Positions 7,859 through 16,344 of a stretch of 64,000 nt of DNA are shown one piece after another. A model generated the notes under the pieces. The model was not told where the DNA came from. It saw nothing but the letters and a program-made list of their open reading frames with translations, and made no database searches. Within the stretch, counting starts at the first letter, position 1; every line of letters starts with the position of its first letter. The DNA is from Rhodobiaceae bacterium. Lineage in GTDB: Bacteria > Pseudomonadota > Alphaproteobacteria > Rhizobiales > Tepidamorphaceae. The DNA lies in contig JACKJR010000001.1 of the NCBI GenBank assembly GCA_020637855.1, forward strand, positions 1,066,226 to 1,130,225, given 5' to 3'. A program made the translations under genes and the position numbers.

Positions 7859-9049
7859 ATGGCAATTCAGGAAACAATGGGCGAAGCGCCTGCAAAGGCA
7901 TCGTTCATTTACGATCCCAAAGTTCGCGGCGTTTTTTACCAGATCGTTCTGGTGGCCGCGATTGTATGGCTTGGGTGGGAATTTATCACCAACGCTGCGC
8001 GGAACCTGGAACAGCAGAACATTTCGTCAGGCTTCGGGTTCCTCAAGAACACGGCCGGTTTCGGAATTATCCAGTCGCTGGTGGATTATGCCGAGGAGTC
8101 CAGTTATGGCCAGGCGCTTTGGGTCGGCTTTCTTAACACGGTCCTGATTGCGTTCCTCGGAATCATCCTTGCCACTGTCATCGGCTTCGTCGTCGGCATC
8201 GCCCGGCTGTCGAACAACTGGGTCATTTCCCGCATCGCCTATGTCTATATCGAGGTATTGCGCAATATCCCGCTGCTGCTGCAGATCTTCTTCTGGTATT
8301 TCGCCGTTCTGCGCGCGGTACCCAATCCGCGCAATTCGTTCGAGATGATGTTCGGGACAATGTTCCTGAACAATCGTGGCCTGTTCATGCCGCGGCCGGT
8401 CTTCGGTGAAGGGTCGATCCTGATCCTGATCGGGCTCATCGTCGGTGTCGTCGGTGCGTTCGTCGTTTCCAGTTGGGCGCGCAAGCGCCAGATGGCGACT
8501 GGCCAGCAATTCCCGTCCTTTCGGGTCGGCCTTGCCCTGATCTTCGGACTGCCGTTTCTCGGCTATCTGCTTTCGGGCTTGCCGGTGACGCTGGATCATC
8601 CCGAGTTGAAGGGGTTCAACTTCGTCGGTGGCATGAAGGTCATTCCCGAATTCATGGCACTCTTGCTGGCACTGTCGATCTACACGGCGACCTTCATTGC
8701 CGAGATCGTCCGCGCAGGCATTCTCGCCGTTAGCCACGGCCAGACCGAGGCGTCGCATGCGCTGGGACTGCGGCCCGGGCCGACGCTGCGCCTTGTGGTC
8801 ATCCCACAGGCCATGCGCGTCATCATTCCGCCGCTGACGAGCCAATATCTGAACCTGACGAAAAACTCGTCGCTTGCAGTTGCCATTGCCTATCCCGATC
8901 TCGTCTCTGTCGGCGGCACGGTTCTCAATCAGACCGGCCAGGCCATCGAGATCATCGGGATATGGATGCTCGTGTACCTGTCATTGAGCCTGCTCACGTC
9001 AGGTTTCATGAACTGGTACAACGACCGCATGTCGCTGGTTGAGCGGTGA
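7859..9049 (+). CDS. aapQ: general L-amino acid ABC transporter, permease
   Basis: A 396-residue inner-membrane permease of the polar-amino-acid (HisMQ) class with about eight hydrophobic segments and the cytoplasmic EAA loop E-A-S-H-A-L-G-L near residues 297-304, which docks on the ATPase. It pairs with AapM. Length matches known AapQ (about 400 aa). The start at 7859 has GAGGGGCA just upstream. The stop overlaps a possible GTG for the next gene, but that gene's ATG at 9064 has the better ribosome site. Confidence 0.95.
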   Translation: MAIQETMGEAPAKASFIYDPKVRGVFYQIVLVAAIVWLGWEFITNAARNLEQQNISSGFGFLKNTAGFGIIQSLVDYAEESSYGQALWVGFLNTVLIAFLGIILATVIGFVVGIARLSNNWVISRIAYVYIEVLRNIPLLLQIFFWYFAVLRAVPNPRNSFEMMFGTMFLNNRGLFMPRPVFGEGSILILIGLIVGVVGAFVVSSWARKRQMATGQQFPSFRVGLALIFGLPFLGYLLSGLPVTLDHPELKGFNFVGGMKVIPEFMALLLALSIYTATFIAEIVRAGILAVSHGQTEASHALGLRPGPTLRLVVIPQAMRVIIPPLTSQYLNLTKNSSLAVAIAYPDLVSVGGTVLNQTGQAIEIIGIWMLVYLSLSLLTSGFMNWYNDRMSLVER

Positions 9050-9063
9050 GGGGGAGCAGGAGC

Positions 9064-10395
9064 ATGGCAAAAACAACAAAACCGCTTGCTGCCTCGTCCG
9101 GCGCCGGCTGGGTCCGCACCGAGATGGAGGAGGTGCTCGCCGCACCGATCTCCGATGTCGGCTTGATAGGTTGGATGCGGCAGAATCTGTTCTCCAGCAT
9201 TCCAAACACGATCCTGACCCTTATCGGCGCTTACCTGATCTACCTGCTGGTACCGCCGCTGATCAATTTCGGCGTTGTTCACGCAGTCTGGAATGGTGAG
9301 AACCGTGAAGCCTGTGTGGGCTCTCACGGTGCCTGCTGGGCCTATGTAAAGGCTTATTTCCCGCAATTCATCTACGGCCGTTATCCCGATGCGGAGCGGT
9401 GGCGGGTGAATCTTGTATTTCTGATGCTGGCGGGAGGGCTGATACCCCTTCTGATGCCCAGCCTGCCGTTCAAGCGGGCGAATACGATTTTCATGCTGCT
9501 GATCTTTCCGGTTGTATCCTTCATCCTGCTGACCGGTGGCAACGTGGATCCGGGCGCATGGGCGTGGATTGCCCTGGCGGTCATCGGCATCATTGCTTTC
9601 GCGATGGTGCTGCTTCCGGTTATTGCCGGGCAGGCCGACATCGCTTCGCGCAGCAAACAGTTGATGGTGGTTGCCGTGCTACTAGCGATACCGGCGGCCA
9701 TCATGCTGCTGTTCTCGATTGACTTCGGTCTGGAGCATGTCGAGACGGCGAATTGGGGCGGATTGCTGGTGACATTGGTGATCGCGATCACCGGTATTGC
9801 CGCGTCGCTTCCCTTCGGTATCGCACTGGCGCTGGGACGCCGCTCGCAACTGCCGATCGTGCGTCTGATCTCGGTAATCTTCATCGAGTTCTGGCGTGGC
9901 GTGCCGCTGATCACGGTGCTGTTCATGTCGAGCGTCGTGCTGCCGCTGTTCATGAACGAAGGCGTGACCATCGACAAACTGTTCCGTGTTCTGGTCGGCG
10001 TGACGCTGTTTGCCTCCGCATACATGGCCGAAGTCGTGCGCGGTGGTCTGCAGGCGATTCCGAAAGGGCAGTATGAAGGCGCCGATGCGCTCGGGCTGAC
10101 CTTTTGGCAAAAGATGAATCTCATCGTTTTGCCGCAGGCGCTGAAGCTCGTCATTCCGGGTATCGTGAATACCTTTATCGGGCTGTTCAAGGACACGACA
10201 CTCGTCCTGATCGTCGGCCTGTTCGATCTGCTGGGTCAGATCCAGTCCTCATTCACGGACCCGACATGGTCGTCGCCGACACAGGGGCACACCGGCTATC
10301 TGTTCGCCGCGATAATGTTCTGGATCTTCTGCTTCAGCATGTCGCGCTATTCGATTTTCATGGAAAAACGGCTCGATACGGGCCGCAAACGGTAA
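9064..10395 (+). CDS. aapM: general L-amino acid ABC transporter, permease
   Basis: A 443-residue HisMQ-type permease partner of AapQ. The EAA loop (E-G-A-D-A-L-G-L) lies near residues 340-347. The protein is longer than the roughly 384 residues I expect for AapM. The extra length is a stretch near residues 160-220 that holds about two added hydrophobic segments around G-A-W-A-W-I-A-L-A-V and Q-L-M-V-V-A-V-L-L. ATG 9064 follows GGAGCAGGAG; a GTG at 9046 overlapping aapQ would add six residues. The function call is secure. Confidence 0.94.
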   Translation: MAKTTKPLAASSGAGWVRTEMEEVLAAPISDVGLIGWMRQNLFSSIPNTILTLIGAYLIYLLVPPLINFGVVHAVWNGENREACVGSHGACWAYVKAYFPQFIYGRYPDAERWRVNLVFLMLAGGLIPLLMPSLPFKRANTIFMLLIFPVVSFILLTGGNVDPGAWAWIALAVIGIIAFAMVLLPVIAGQADIASRSKQLMVVAVLLAIPAAIMLLFSIDFGLEHVETANWGGLLVTLVIAITGIAASLPFGIALALGRRSQLPIVRLISVIFIEFWRGVPLITVLFMSSVVLPLFMNEGVTIDKLFRVLVGVTLFASAYMAEVVRGGLQAIPKGQYEGADALGLTFWQKMNLIVLPQALKLVIPGIVNTFIGLFKDTTLVLIVGLFDLLGQIQSSFTDPTWSSPTQGHTGYLFAAIMFWIFCFSMSRYSIFMEKRLDTGRKR

Positions 10396-10410
10396 CGAGG
10401 GGAATTTTCG

Positions 10411-11385
10411 ATGGCCAAGACCACACGGTCCACAACCACGAAACCGAAAGCGGCTTCCGCGAGGGGAGCTGCAAAAAAGCCGGCGGCGGCGAAACCGGCC
10501 GCTGCGAAACCGGCGGCCAAAGCCGCCGCCAAGCCAGCCGCGGTCAGGAAACCTGCCGCCGCCAGGAAGCCTGCCGCGGCTAAGCCGAAGGCAGCTGCAA
10601 AAGCGGCAGCCTCGAACGGTGCTGCCACCAAGAAGCTGCACATTTCCGATACCGAGGTGGCGATCGAAATCATCAACATGCACAAGTGGTACGGCGAGTT
10701 CCACGTGCTCAAGGACATCAACCTGAGGGTGATGCGCGGCGAACGCATCGTCATCTGCGGACCATCGGGTTCGGGCAAGTCCACGATGATCCGCTGCATC
10801 AACCGGCTGGAAGAACACCAGAAGGGCCAGATCATCGTCGACGGGATCGAACTGACCAACGATCTGAAGAAGATCGACGAGATCCGCCGCGAAGTCGGCA
10901 TGGTGTTCCAGCACTTCAACCTGTTCCCGCATCTCACGATCCTCGAGAACTGCACGCTGGCGCCGATATGGGTGCGCAAGATGCCGAAGAAGGAAGCCGA
11001 GGAGATCGCGATGCACTATCTCGGCAAGGTCAAGATCCCCGAGCAGGCGAACAAGTATCCCGGCCAGCTTTCCGGCGGTCAGCAGCAGCGCGTGGCGATC
11101 GCCCGCTCGCTGTGCATGAACCCGCGCATCATGCTGTTCGATGAACCGACTTCTGCGCTCGATCCGGAAATGATCAAGGAAGTGCTCGACACCATGGTGT
11201 CGCTCGCCGAGGACGGCATGACCATGCTCTGCGTCACCCACGAAATGGGCTTTGCCCGCCAGGTGGCGAACCGGGTCATCTTCATGGACCAGGGCCAGAT
11301 CATCGAGCAGAACGATCCGGTCAGCTTCTTCGATCACCCCAAGCACGAGCGCACGAAGCTGTTCCTGTCGCAGATTCTGCACTAA
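10411..11385 (+). CDS. aapP: general L-amino acid ABC transporter, ATPase with histone-H1-like N-terminal tail
   Basis: A 324-residue protein. From about residue 82 it is a standard polar-amino-acid ABC ATPase: Walker A GPSGSGKS, Q-loop V-F-Q-H-F-N-L-F-P-H, signature LSGGQQQRVA, Walker B M-L-F-D-E-P, and H-loop V-T-H-E-M-G-F. It energises AapQM. The first 75 residues are not part of the fold: they are almost only Ala, Lys, Pro and Arg in repeats such as AAAKPAA and RKPAA, like the tail of histone H1 or HctB-type proteins. Known AapP proteins begin about 10-20 residues before the core. ATG 10411 follows AACGAGGGG. It is the last gene of the operon, before a strong terminator. Confidence 0.95.
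   Translation: MAKTTRSTTTKPKAASARGAAKKPAAAKPAAAKPAAKAAAKPAAVRKPAAARKPAAAKPKAAAKAAASNGAATKKLHISDTEVAIEIINMHKWYGEFHVLKDINLRVMRGERIVICGPSGSGKSTMIRCINRLEEHQKGQIIVDGIELTNDLKKIDEIRREVGMVFQHFNLFPHLTILENCTLAPIWVRKMPKKEAEEIAMHYLGKVKIPEQANKYPGQLSGGQQQRVAIARSLCMNPRIMLFDEPTSALDPEMIKEVLDTMVSLAEDGMTMLCVTHEMGFARQVANRVIFMDQGQIIEQNDPVSFFDHPKHERTKLFLSQILH
10445..10612 (+). repeat. coding low-complexity repeat (Lys/Ala/Pro units) in aapP
   Basis: The DNA encodes imperfect short repeats of AAAKPAA / RKPAA type at about residues 12-67 of AapP. Codons vary between copies (for example AAACCGGCG, AAGCCTGCC, AAGCCAGCC), so this is a maintained peptide repeat rather than a very recent DNA slippage event. Confidence 0.8.
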
Positions 11386-11407
11386 CACGGTTTCGCATAG
11401 AGACGAC

Positions 11408-11435
11408 AAAGGCGGCGCTTCGGCGTCGCCTTTTT
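11408..11435 (+). terminator. rho-independent terminator after aapP
   Basis: Stem AAAGGCGGCG / CGTCGCCTTT with a CTTCGG loop, followed by a T-run on the plus strand. It ends the aapJQMP operon and may also act for the convergent sulfurtransferase gene on the minus strand. Confidence 0.9.
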
Positions 11436-11463
11436 GATTCCGGAAATTGTCTTGCGAACGTGA

Positions 11464-12315
11464 TTAGTCTGCGGCGATGTCGCGCCCGCCTTCCGCGCCC
11501 CAGTCTGCCCATGAACCGTCATAGAGGCCGGCGGGTTTGCGGCCGATTGCTTCCAGTCCGAGGCTGAGGACCGCCGCGGTTACGCCCGATCCACACATGG
11601 TCACCACCGGTTTGTCCAGATCAATGCCCGCGGCAACGAAAGCGGCCTCGATTTCCGCGTTGCTTTTGAGCGTTCCGTCGCCGTTGAGCAAGGTGGGGAA
11701 GGGAAGATTGCATGCGCCTTCAATGTGACCGGAACGCACGCCACCGCGCGGTTCGGGTGCCTTTCCGGCAAAGCGGTCGGCAGGGCGCGCATCGACGAGT
11801 TGGGCGGTGCCATTCTTCAGGTGCGCGGCGACGTCATCGGCATCGGCCACCATGGCGGCGTTGCGCCGTGCGGAAAAATGACCTTCGAGAGTTCTTGGCA
11901 CATCCTGTGTGACGGGGCGGTCCTCGGCGATCCACTTCGGCAGGCCGCCATCGAGCACGGCAACGTCCTCATGACCCATGGCGTGGAACATCCACCAGAC
12001 GCGTGCCGCCGAAAACATGCCAAGCTGATCGTAGACAACGATCTTCTGCCCGTCGCCGAGACCGAGCTTGCGCATGTGGGAAGCGAATTTCTCCGGCCGT
12101 GGCAGCATGTGCGGCAGGTCACTCTTTTCATCGGAAATCGCATCGATATCGAAGAACATGGCGCCTGGAATATGCGCTTCGTCATATTCGGCCTGCCCGT
12201 TGCGGCCCGTTGGCGGCAAGTGCCAGCTGCCATCGAGAATAACGATGTCCGGCGCGTCCAGATGCTTCGCAAGCCACTCGGTTGATACGACGAATTCAGA
12301 CCGCCTGTCAGGCAT
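11464..12315 (-). CDS. sseA: 3-mercaptopyruvate sulfurtransferase
   Basis: A 283-residue two-rhodanese-domain protein. The C-terminal active-site loop is C-G-S-G-V-T-A with catalytic C241, the mercaptopyruvate-type loop rather than the thiosulfate type. It moves sulfur from 3-mercaptopyruvate to thiol acceptors or cyanide. It lies 20 bases downstream of the AlaX-like gene in a minus-strand run that also has a cysteine synthase, which fits a cysteine/sulfur group. Confidence 0.92.
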   Translation of the reverse strand: MPDRRSEFVVSTEWLAKHLDAPDIVILDGSWHLPPTGRNGQAEYDEAHIPGAMFFDIDAISDEKSDLPHMLPRPEKFASHMRKLGLGDGQKIVVYDQLGMFSAARVWWMFHAMGHEDVAVLDGGLPKWIAEDRPVTQDVPRTLEGHFSARRNAAMVADADDVAAHLKNGTAQLVDARPADRFAGKAPEPRGGVRSGHIEGACNLPFPTLLNGDGTLKSNAEIEAAFVAAGIDLDKPVVTMCGSGVTAAVLSLGLEAIGRKPAGLYDGSWADWGAEGGRDIAAD

Positions 12316-12335
12316 TCGGGTTCCTCCAGTGATTT

Positions 12336-13052
12336 TTATGAGAACGCGAAACGGATACGCCGGTTCTCGCGCCCCTTATTCTCGATCTTTGTCACGACCA
12401 GCTTGCCGATTTCGCTCGTGGACGCAACATGGGTTCCGCCGCAGGGCTGGCTGTCGAGCGCGCCGTCTTCTCCGATCAGGACAAGACGCACACGGCCCGT
12501 GCCGCGCGGAGGGCGGACGTTTTTGGATTTGACCAGACCGGGATTCGCGTCGAGCTCGGCTTCGCTGATCCATTTCGTCGTGACCGGGTGCCCTGCCGCG
12601 ATCATTTCATTGAGCACCGCGGTCAGTTCTTCCTTGGTCGGCGGTTGAGGGATATCGAAATCGACGCGCGAAGTTTCTTCGCCAACGGAAGCACCTGTAA
12701 TCGGGTAAGGACAGGCGACTGTCACAAGGTGACAGGCCGTGTGCATTTTCATGAGCTTGAGACGCCGCTCCCAGTCGATGACAGCGGTGATGCTTTCGCC
12801 CGGTTGGGGCAGTTCCTGTTCCGGCGCGGGCACATGAACGATCTCGCCGGGGGCATCACCCTTGACGGTCGTGGCGATGATGACCTCGCGCCCATCCGCC
12901 AGCACCAGTTTGCCGTTGTCGCCGGGCTGGCCGCCACTGGTCGCATAGAACACTGTGCGGTCAAGCACGATGCCGCCGCGCTCGTTGATCCCTGAAACCT
13001 GTGCTTCACAGCTCTTCAGATAAGCATCATCGTTGAACAGCAACTCGGTCAT
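12336..13052 (-). CDS. AlaX-type alanyl-tRNA editing protein
   Basis: A 238-residue free-standing relative of the AlaRS editing domain. It has both zinc/catalytic motifs, H-T-A-C-H (HxxxH) and C-G-G-T-H (CxxxH). The family hydrolyses Ser- or Gly-tRNA(Ala). The N-terminal beta-barrel region before the editing core is present (T-E-L-L-F to G-G-Q-P-G-D-N-G), so it is the longer AlaX form. The start is fixed by an ATGA overlap with the cysteine synthase stop (13049-13052), which implies translational coupling. Confidence 0.9.
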   Translation of the reverse strand: MTELLFNDDAYLKSCEAQVSGINERGGIVLDRTVFYATSGGQPGDNGKLVLADGREVIIATTVKGDAPGEIVHVPAPEQELPQPGESITAVIDWERRLKLMKMHTACHLVTVACPYPITGASVGEETSRVDFDIPQPPTKEELTAVLNEMIAAGHPVTTKWISEAELDANPGLVKSKNVRPPRGTGRVRLVLIGEDGALDSQPCGGTHVASTSEIGKLVVTKIENKGRENRRIRFAFS

Positions 13053-14089
13053 GCGTTCACGAAGTCCGGTTTGATCGAGGAAGACCGCTCCAGCCATGCC
13101 GGCACGGGCAGGTCTTTGGAACGCAGGAAGTCTGCGTTGTAGAGCTTGGACTGGTAGCGCGAGCCATGGTCGCACAGCACCGTGACAATGGTCTTGCCGG
13201 GACCCATCTCCTTCGCCAGCCGGACGGCGCCGGCGATATTGATGGCGCTCGATCCGCCAAGCAGCAGTCCTTCGGTGTCTGCAAGCTCGAAAAGTCCCGG
13301 CATCGCTTCCTCATCAGGGATGAGGAAAGCGGTGTCGACCGGGATACCGTCGATCACCGGGGTCTTGCGCCCCAGTCCGATGCCTTCTGCAACCGAACCG
13401 CCTTCGGACGCCTTGGCTTCACCGGCTGTGAACAGTGAATACATCGCCGCGCCGCGCGGGTCTGCGCAGCCGATAACGATGTCCTTGTTCTGCTCCTTCA
13501 GGAAGGTCGAAACGCCGGCAAGCGTACCCCCCGTACCCACAGAGCAGATGAAACCATCGACCTTGCCCTCGGTGTCGCCCCAGATTTCCGGCCCGGTGGT
13601 GACATAATGCGCCTTGCGGTTGTCGAGATTGTTCCATTGATCAGCGAACAGGACGCCGTTGGGTTCGCTTTCCCGCAACCGGTCGGCCATCCGGCGTGCC
13701 ACGTGCTGATAATTGTCCGGATCGGAGTAGGGCTTCGCAGGCACCTGCACCAGTTCGGCGCCGGCAAGCTGCAGCGTGTCCTTCTTTTCCTGGCTCTGGG
13801 TATCGGGAATGACGATCACGGTGCGATAGCCGCGTGCGCGCGCAACGAGGGCAATACCGATGCCGGTGTTGCCGGCGGTGCCCTCGACGATGAGGCCGCC
13901 GGGATTCAGGTCACCCCGCGCTTCGGCTTCCAAAATCATCTGCCGGCCCGGGCGGTCCTTCACCGAGCCGCCAGGGTTCATGAACTCGGCCTTGCCGAGA
14001 ATCGTGCAGCCGGTTTCCTCCGACACCTTGCGCAGTTTGATGAGCGGCGTATTGCCGATCGTCCCGACGATGTCTTCATGGAAATTCAT
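13049..14089 (-). CDS. cysK: cysteine synthase (O-acetylserine sulfhydrylase family)
   Basis: A 346-residue fold-type II PLP enzyme. The PLP lysine is K44 in G-G-S-V-K-D-R. The asparagine loop reads T-A-G-N-T-G instead of the common T-S-G-N-T-G, a variant I associate with a long-form cysteine synthase group. A glycine-rich phosphate-binding loop, G-T-G-G-T, is also present. It condenses O-acetylserine with sulfide. The start at 14089 has GGAGCGAG upstream; a longer frame to 14158 lacks support. It is translationally coupled to the AlaX gene. The exact sulfur donor or acceptor could differ, as in CBS or S-sulfocysteine synthases. Confidence 0.87.
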   Translation of the reverse strand: MNFHEDIVGTIGNTPLIKLRKVSEETGCTILGKAEFMNPGGSVKDRPGRQMILEAEARGDLNPGGLIVEGTAGNTGIGIALVARARGYRTVIVIPDTQSQEKKDTLQLAGAELVQVPAKPYSDPDNYQHVARRMADRLRESEPNGVLFADQWNNLDNRKAHYVTTGPEIWGDTEGKVDGFICSVGTGGTLAGVSTFLKEQNKDIVIGCADPRGAAMYSLFTAGEAKASEGGSVAEGIGLGRKTPVIDGIPVDTAFLIPDEEAMPGLFELADTEGLLLGGSSAINIAGAVRLAKEMGPGKTIVTVLCDHGSRYQSKLYNADFLRSKDLPVPAWLERSSSIKPDFVNA

Positions 14090-14209
14090 ATGGCTCGCTC
14101 CGCATCCTTCAATCCTCAAAGAGCGCGCGACGGTAGCCTTGTCAAATCGGAGCGGCAACCATGCGAAGGCGCATGGCAGCCAAATCCTCGTGATTATGTG
14201 CCCGCTGGT

Positions 14210-15673
14210 TCATTTGCCATTGTTAAGCGCCTTGAATACCGCGAGCGCGCGGTTGCGCGCGTAAGCATGATCGACGATGCGTTCCGGATAGGTTTGACCC
14301 GGTTTGACGCCTGCGTCCGACAGAATGTCATCCGGTGCGTCCCAGGGTCTGTGGATGTATTTCGCCGGTAGACGGCCAAGCTCGGGCACGAACTTGCGGA
14401 CATAGTCGCCGTCAGGATCGTGCTTCTCGCCCTGCAGGACCGGATTGAATATCCGAAAGAAAGGCGCGGCATCGGCGCCGCTGCCTGCCACCCACTGCCA
14501 GCTTGCCGCATTGTTTGCGTGATCGGCATCCACAAGCGTCTCCCAGAACCACGCTTCGCCTGCGCGCCAGTGGATCATCAAATCCTTGATCAGAAAGGAG
14601 GCGGCGATCATGCGCACCCGGTTATGCATGGTGCCATGCCGCCACAACTCGCGCATGCCGGCATCCACGATCGGATAGCCGGTCATGCCTTGCTGCCAGG
14701 CCTTCAGACCTTCATCGTCATTGCGCCATGGAAAACCGTCGAACTTCGCCTGCAGGTTTTCCTTCGGCAGGTCGGGGAAGTGATAGAGCAGGTGGTGGGA
14801 AAACTCCCGCCAGCCCACTTCGGCGAGGAACTTGTCGGCGTCGCGCTCGCTGACATCGCCGCTGTCGCGGGCCTGCGAAACGGCACAAGCGATCATTTGC
14901 GGCGAGATCTCGCCGAAACGCAGGTGTGGAGACAGCCGCGACGTGTTCTCGCGGTCGGGCCGGTCGCGCAGCCGGGCATAGCCGCCGATGCCATCGGACA
15001 GGAAGGCCTTGAGCCGCTCTCGTGCGCCGGCCTCGCCGGGCTGCCAGAGATCGGGAAATTCACGGGCCCAATCCGGTTCCGGGGCCGTTGGAAGCAGGCC
15101 CCAGCCGTCAAGACTGTCGCTTTCCATGCCTTCAGCAGTGCAAGCGGGAAACTGCGGAGCCGCGAAAGGTTCAGTGCGCCAGCCTCGTTCCCTGACAGCC
15201 TTCCAGAACGGCGTGAAAACCTTGTAGGGGCCGCCGCTGCCGGTTTTCATCTCCCAGGGCTCAATCAGCAGGTTTCCCGGGTGGCTGACCGCCGTGATGC
15301 CGCAATCCGTCAGCACCTGTTTGGTGGCTGTGTCGCAGGCAATCCCGCCGGGGCTGTAGCGTCTGTTCCAGTGCACCTGCGTGGCGCCGGACCGATTGAC
15401 AACATCAAGAAGGGTTTCAGTGGATTTTCCGCGCCGCAGGATCAGGCGCGCGCCGCGTTCTAAAAGCGCGTCCGACAGCGCTTCCAGGCTCTTGTGCAGC
15501 CACCAGCGCGCCGCGCCACCCAACGGACGTAAGCCTTCGGATTGTTCATCGAGGATATACAACGCGACAATCCCGCCGCCGCATTTCAAAGCAGCAGCCA
15601 GTGCGGGATTGTCATCAAGCCTCAGGTCCTCGCGGAACCAGACAATTGCAGGCCCTTTATGTGTTTCGCTCAT
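14210..15673 (-). CDS. phrB: deoxyribodipyrimidine photolyase (cryptochrome/photolyase family)
   Basis: A 487-residue class I photolyase: an N-terminal Rossmann domain starting I-V-W-F-R-E-D-L-R-L-D-D-N-P and a C-terminal FAD domain with G-Y-P-I-V-D-A-G-M-R-E-L, H-N-R-V-R-M-I and N-N-A-A-S-W-Q-W. It repairs cyclobutane pyrimidine dimers using blue light. The start at 15673 (MSETHKGP) gives the usual N-terminus; an in-frame start at 15721 overlaps the tRNA-Asn terminator and is unlikely. It sits directly downstream of that terminator, so it needs its own promoter. Confidence 0.92.
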   Translation of the reverse strand: MSETHKGPAIVWFREDLRLDDNPALAAALKCGGGIVALYILDEQSEGLRPLGGAARWWLHKSLEALSDALLERGARLILRRGKSTETLLDVVNRSGATQVHWNRRYSPGGIACDTATKQVLTDCGITAVSHPGNLLIEPWEMKTGSGGPYKVFTPFWKAVRERGWRTEPFAAPQFPACTAEGMESDSLDGWGLLPTAPEPDWAREFPDLWQPGEAGARERLKAFLSDGIGGYARLRDRPDRENTSRLSPHLRFGEISPQMIACAVSQARDSGDVSERDADKFLAEVGWREFSHHLLYHFPDLPKENLQAKFDGFPWRNDDEGLKAWQQGMTGYPIVDAGMRELWRHGTMHNRVRMIAASFLIKDLMIHWRAGEAWFWETLVDADHANNAASWQWVAGSGADAAPFFRIFNPVLQGEKHDPDGDYVRKFVPELGRLPAKYIHRPWDAPDDILSDAGVKPGQTYPERIVDHAYARNRALAVFKALNNGK

Positions 15674-15721
15674 GCCGTGATGAATTTGGCGGGTTTTGCC
15701 GTGCTTTGCGAGAGCAGCCAT

Positions 15722-15757
15722 GAAAAAGGCCCGGTTCGCGTTGTACGAACCGGGCCT
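15722..15757 (-). terminator. rho-independent terminator of tRNA-Asn
   Basis: A perfect 12-bp stem AGGCCCGGTTCG / CGAACCGGGCCT with a 7-nt loop (15727-15757) followed on the minus strand by TTTTT (15727-15723). It begins 11 bases after the tRNA CCA end, directly ahead of the photolyase gene. Confidence 0.9.
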
Positions 15758-15767
15758 GTTTGCGATT

Positions 15768-15843
15768 TGGCTCCCCGGGCCGGACTCGAACCAGCGACCC
15801 AGCGGTTAACAGCCGCTTGCTCTACCAACTGAGCTACCGGGGA
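15768..15843 (-). tRNA. tRNA-Asn (anticodon GTT)
   Basis: Minus-strand cloverleaf of 76 nt: acceptor TCCCCGG / CCGGGGA, D-arm GCTCAGTTGGTAGAGC, anticodon stem AGCGG / CCGCT around CTGTTAA (GTT), T-loop TTCGAGT, discriminator G, encoded CCA. Confidence 0.96.
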
Positions 15844-15959
15844 ATGTCAAATCAGGGCCGCGGTAATAGCAGAGCAAACGGCATTTGCAAACCTTTTCGC
15901 CCCTTCACGCAAACCCCATCTGGAAACAATCGGAATTTCAAGGCCTGGAACAAATATCG

Positions 15960-16256
15960 ATGCCAGTCACAGAGGTCAGCGACACGGGCGCAACGGGCGG
16001 CAAACCGCGCAGCGTCCGCGTCGGAAAATATGAAATTACACTGCCGGCGAGCCGTATCGCGCGTGTTCTGCTTGGGCTTGGTCTGATTCTGGGGGGACTG
16101 CTCGGATTCCTCCCCGTTCTGGGATTCTGGATGGTGCCCTTGGGGGTTCTCGTCTTGTCTGCCGACTTCGCAATCATGCGCCGTATGAGGCGAAAGGGCG
16201 CGGTAATGCTGCGAAATGGCGTAAACCGGATTAACGGGAAAAAGGGCAGGCGGTGA
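15960..16256 (+). CDS. small membrane protein, PGPGW-like
   Basis: A 98-residue protein with one long or two close hydrophobic segments (about residues 38-72) containing L-G-G-L-L-G-F-L-P-V-L-G-F-W and P-L-G-V-L-V-L-S, flanked by a basic C-terminal region rich in Arg and Lys. This resembles small 'PGPGW' transmembrane proteins of unknown role. ATG 15960 is preferred; the frame is open to 15885 but the extra residues look like leader sequence. It precedes the transporter genes by 88 bases but need not belong with them. Confidence 0.6.
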   Translation: MPVTEVSDTGATGGKPRSVRVGKYEITLPASRIARVLLGLGLILGGLLGFLPVLGFWMVPLGVLVLSADFAIMRRMRRKGAVMLRNGVNRINGKKGRR

Positions 16257-16344
16257 ACCTGTTCATAATGGTCAATCCGCTTGGCCCGGCCCTGTTATCC
16301 CCTTATGCTTTTCGCCAATATCGGCGTCGGGCAGGGGAACCGGA

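Noticed and set aside
6606..7901. 431-codon open frame on the minus strand
   Set aside because: Antisense to aapJ and its spacer; low-complexity composition and no motif.
15760..16086. plus-strand frame starting at tRNA-Asn
   Set aside because: Also a translation of antisense tRNA sequence; overlaps the better supported small membrane protein.
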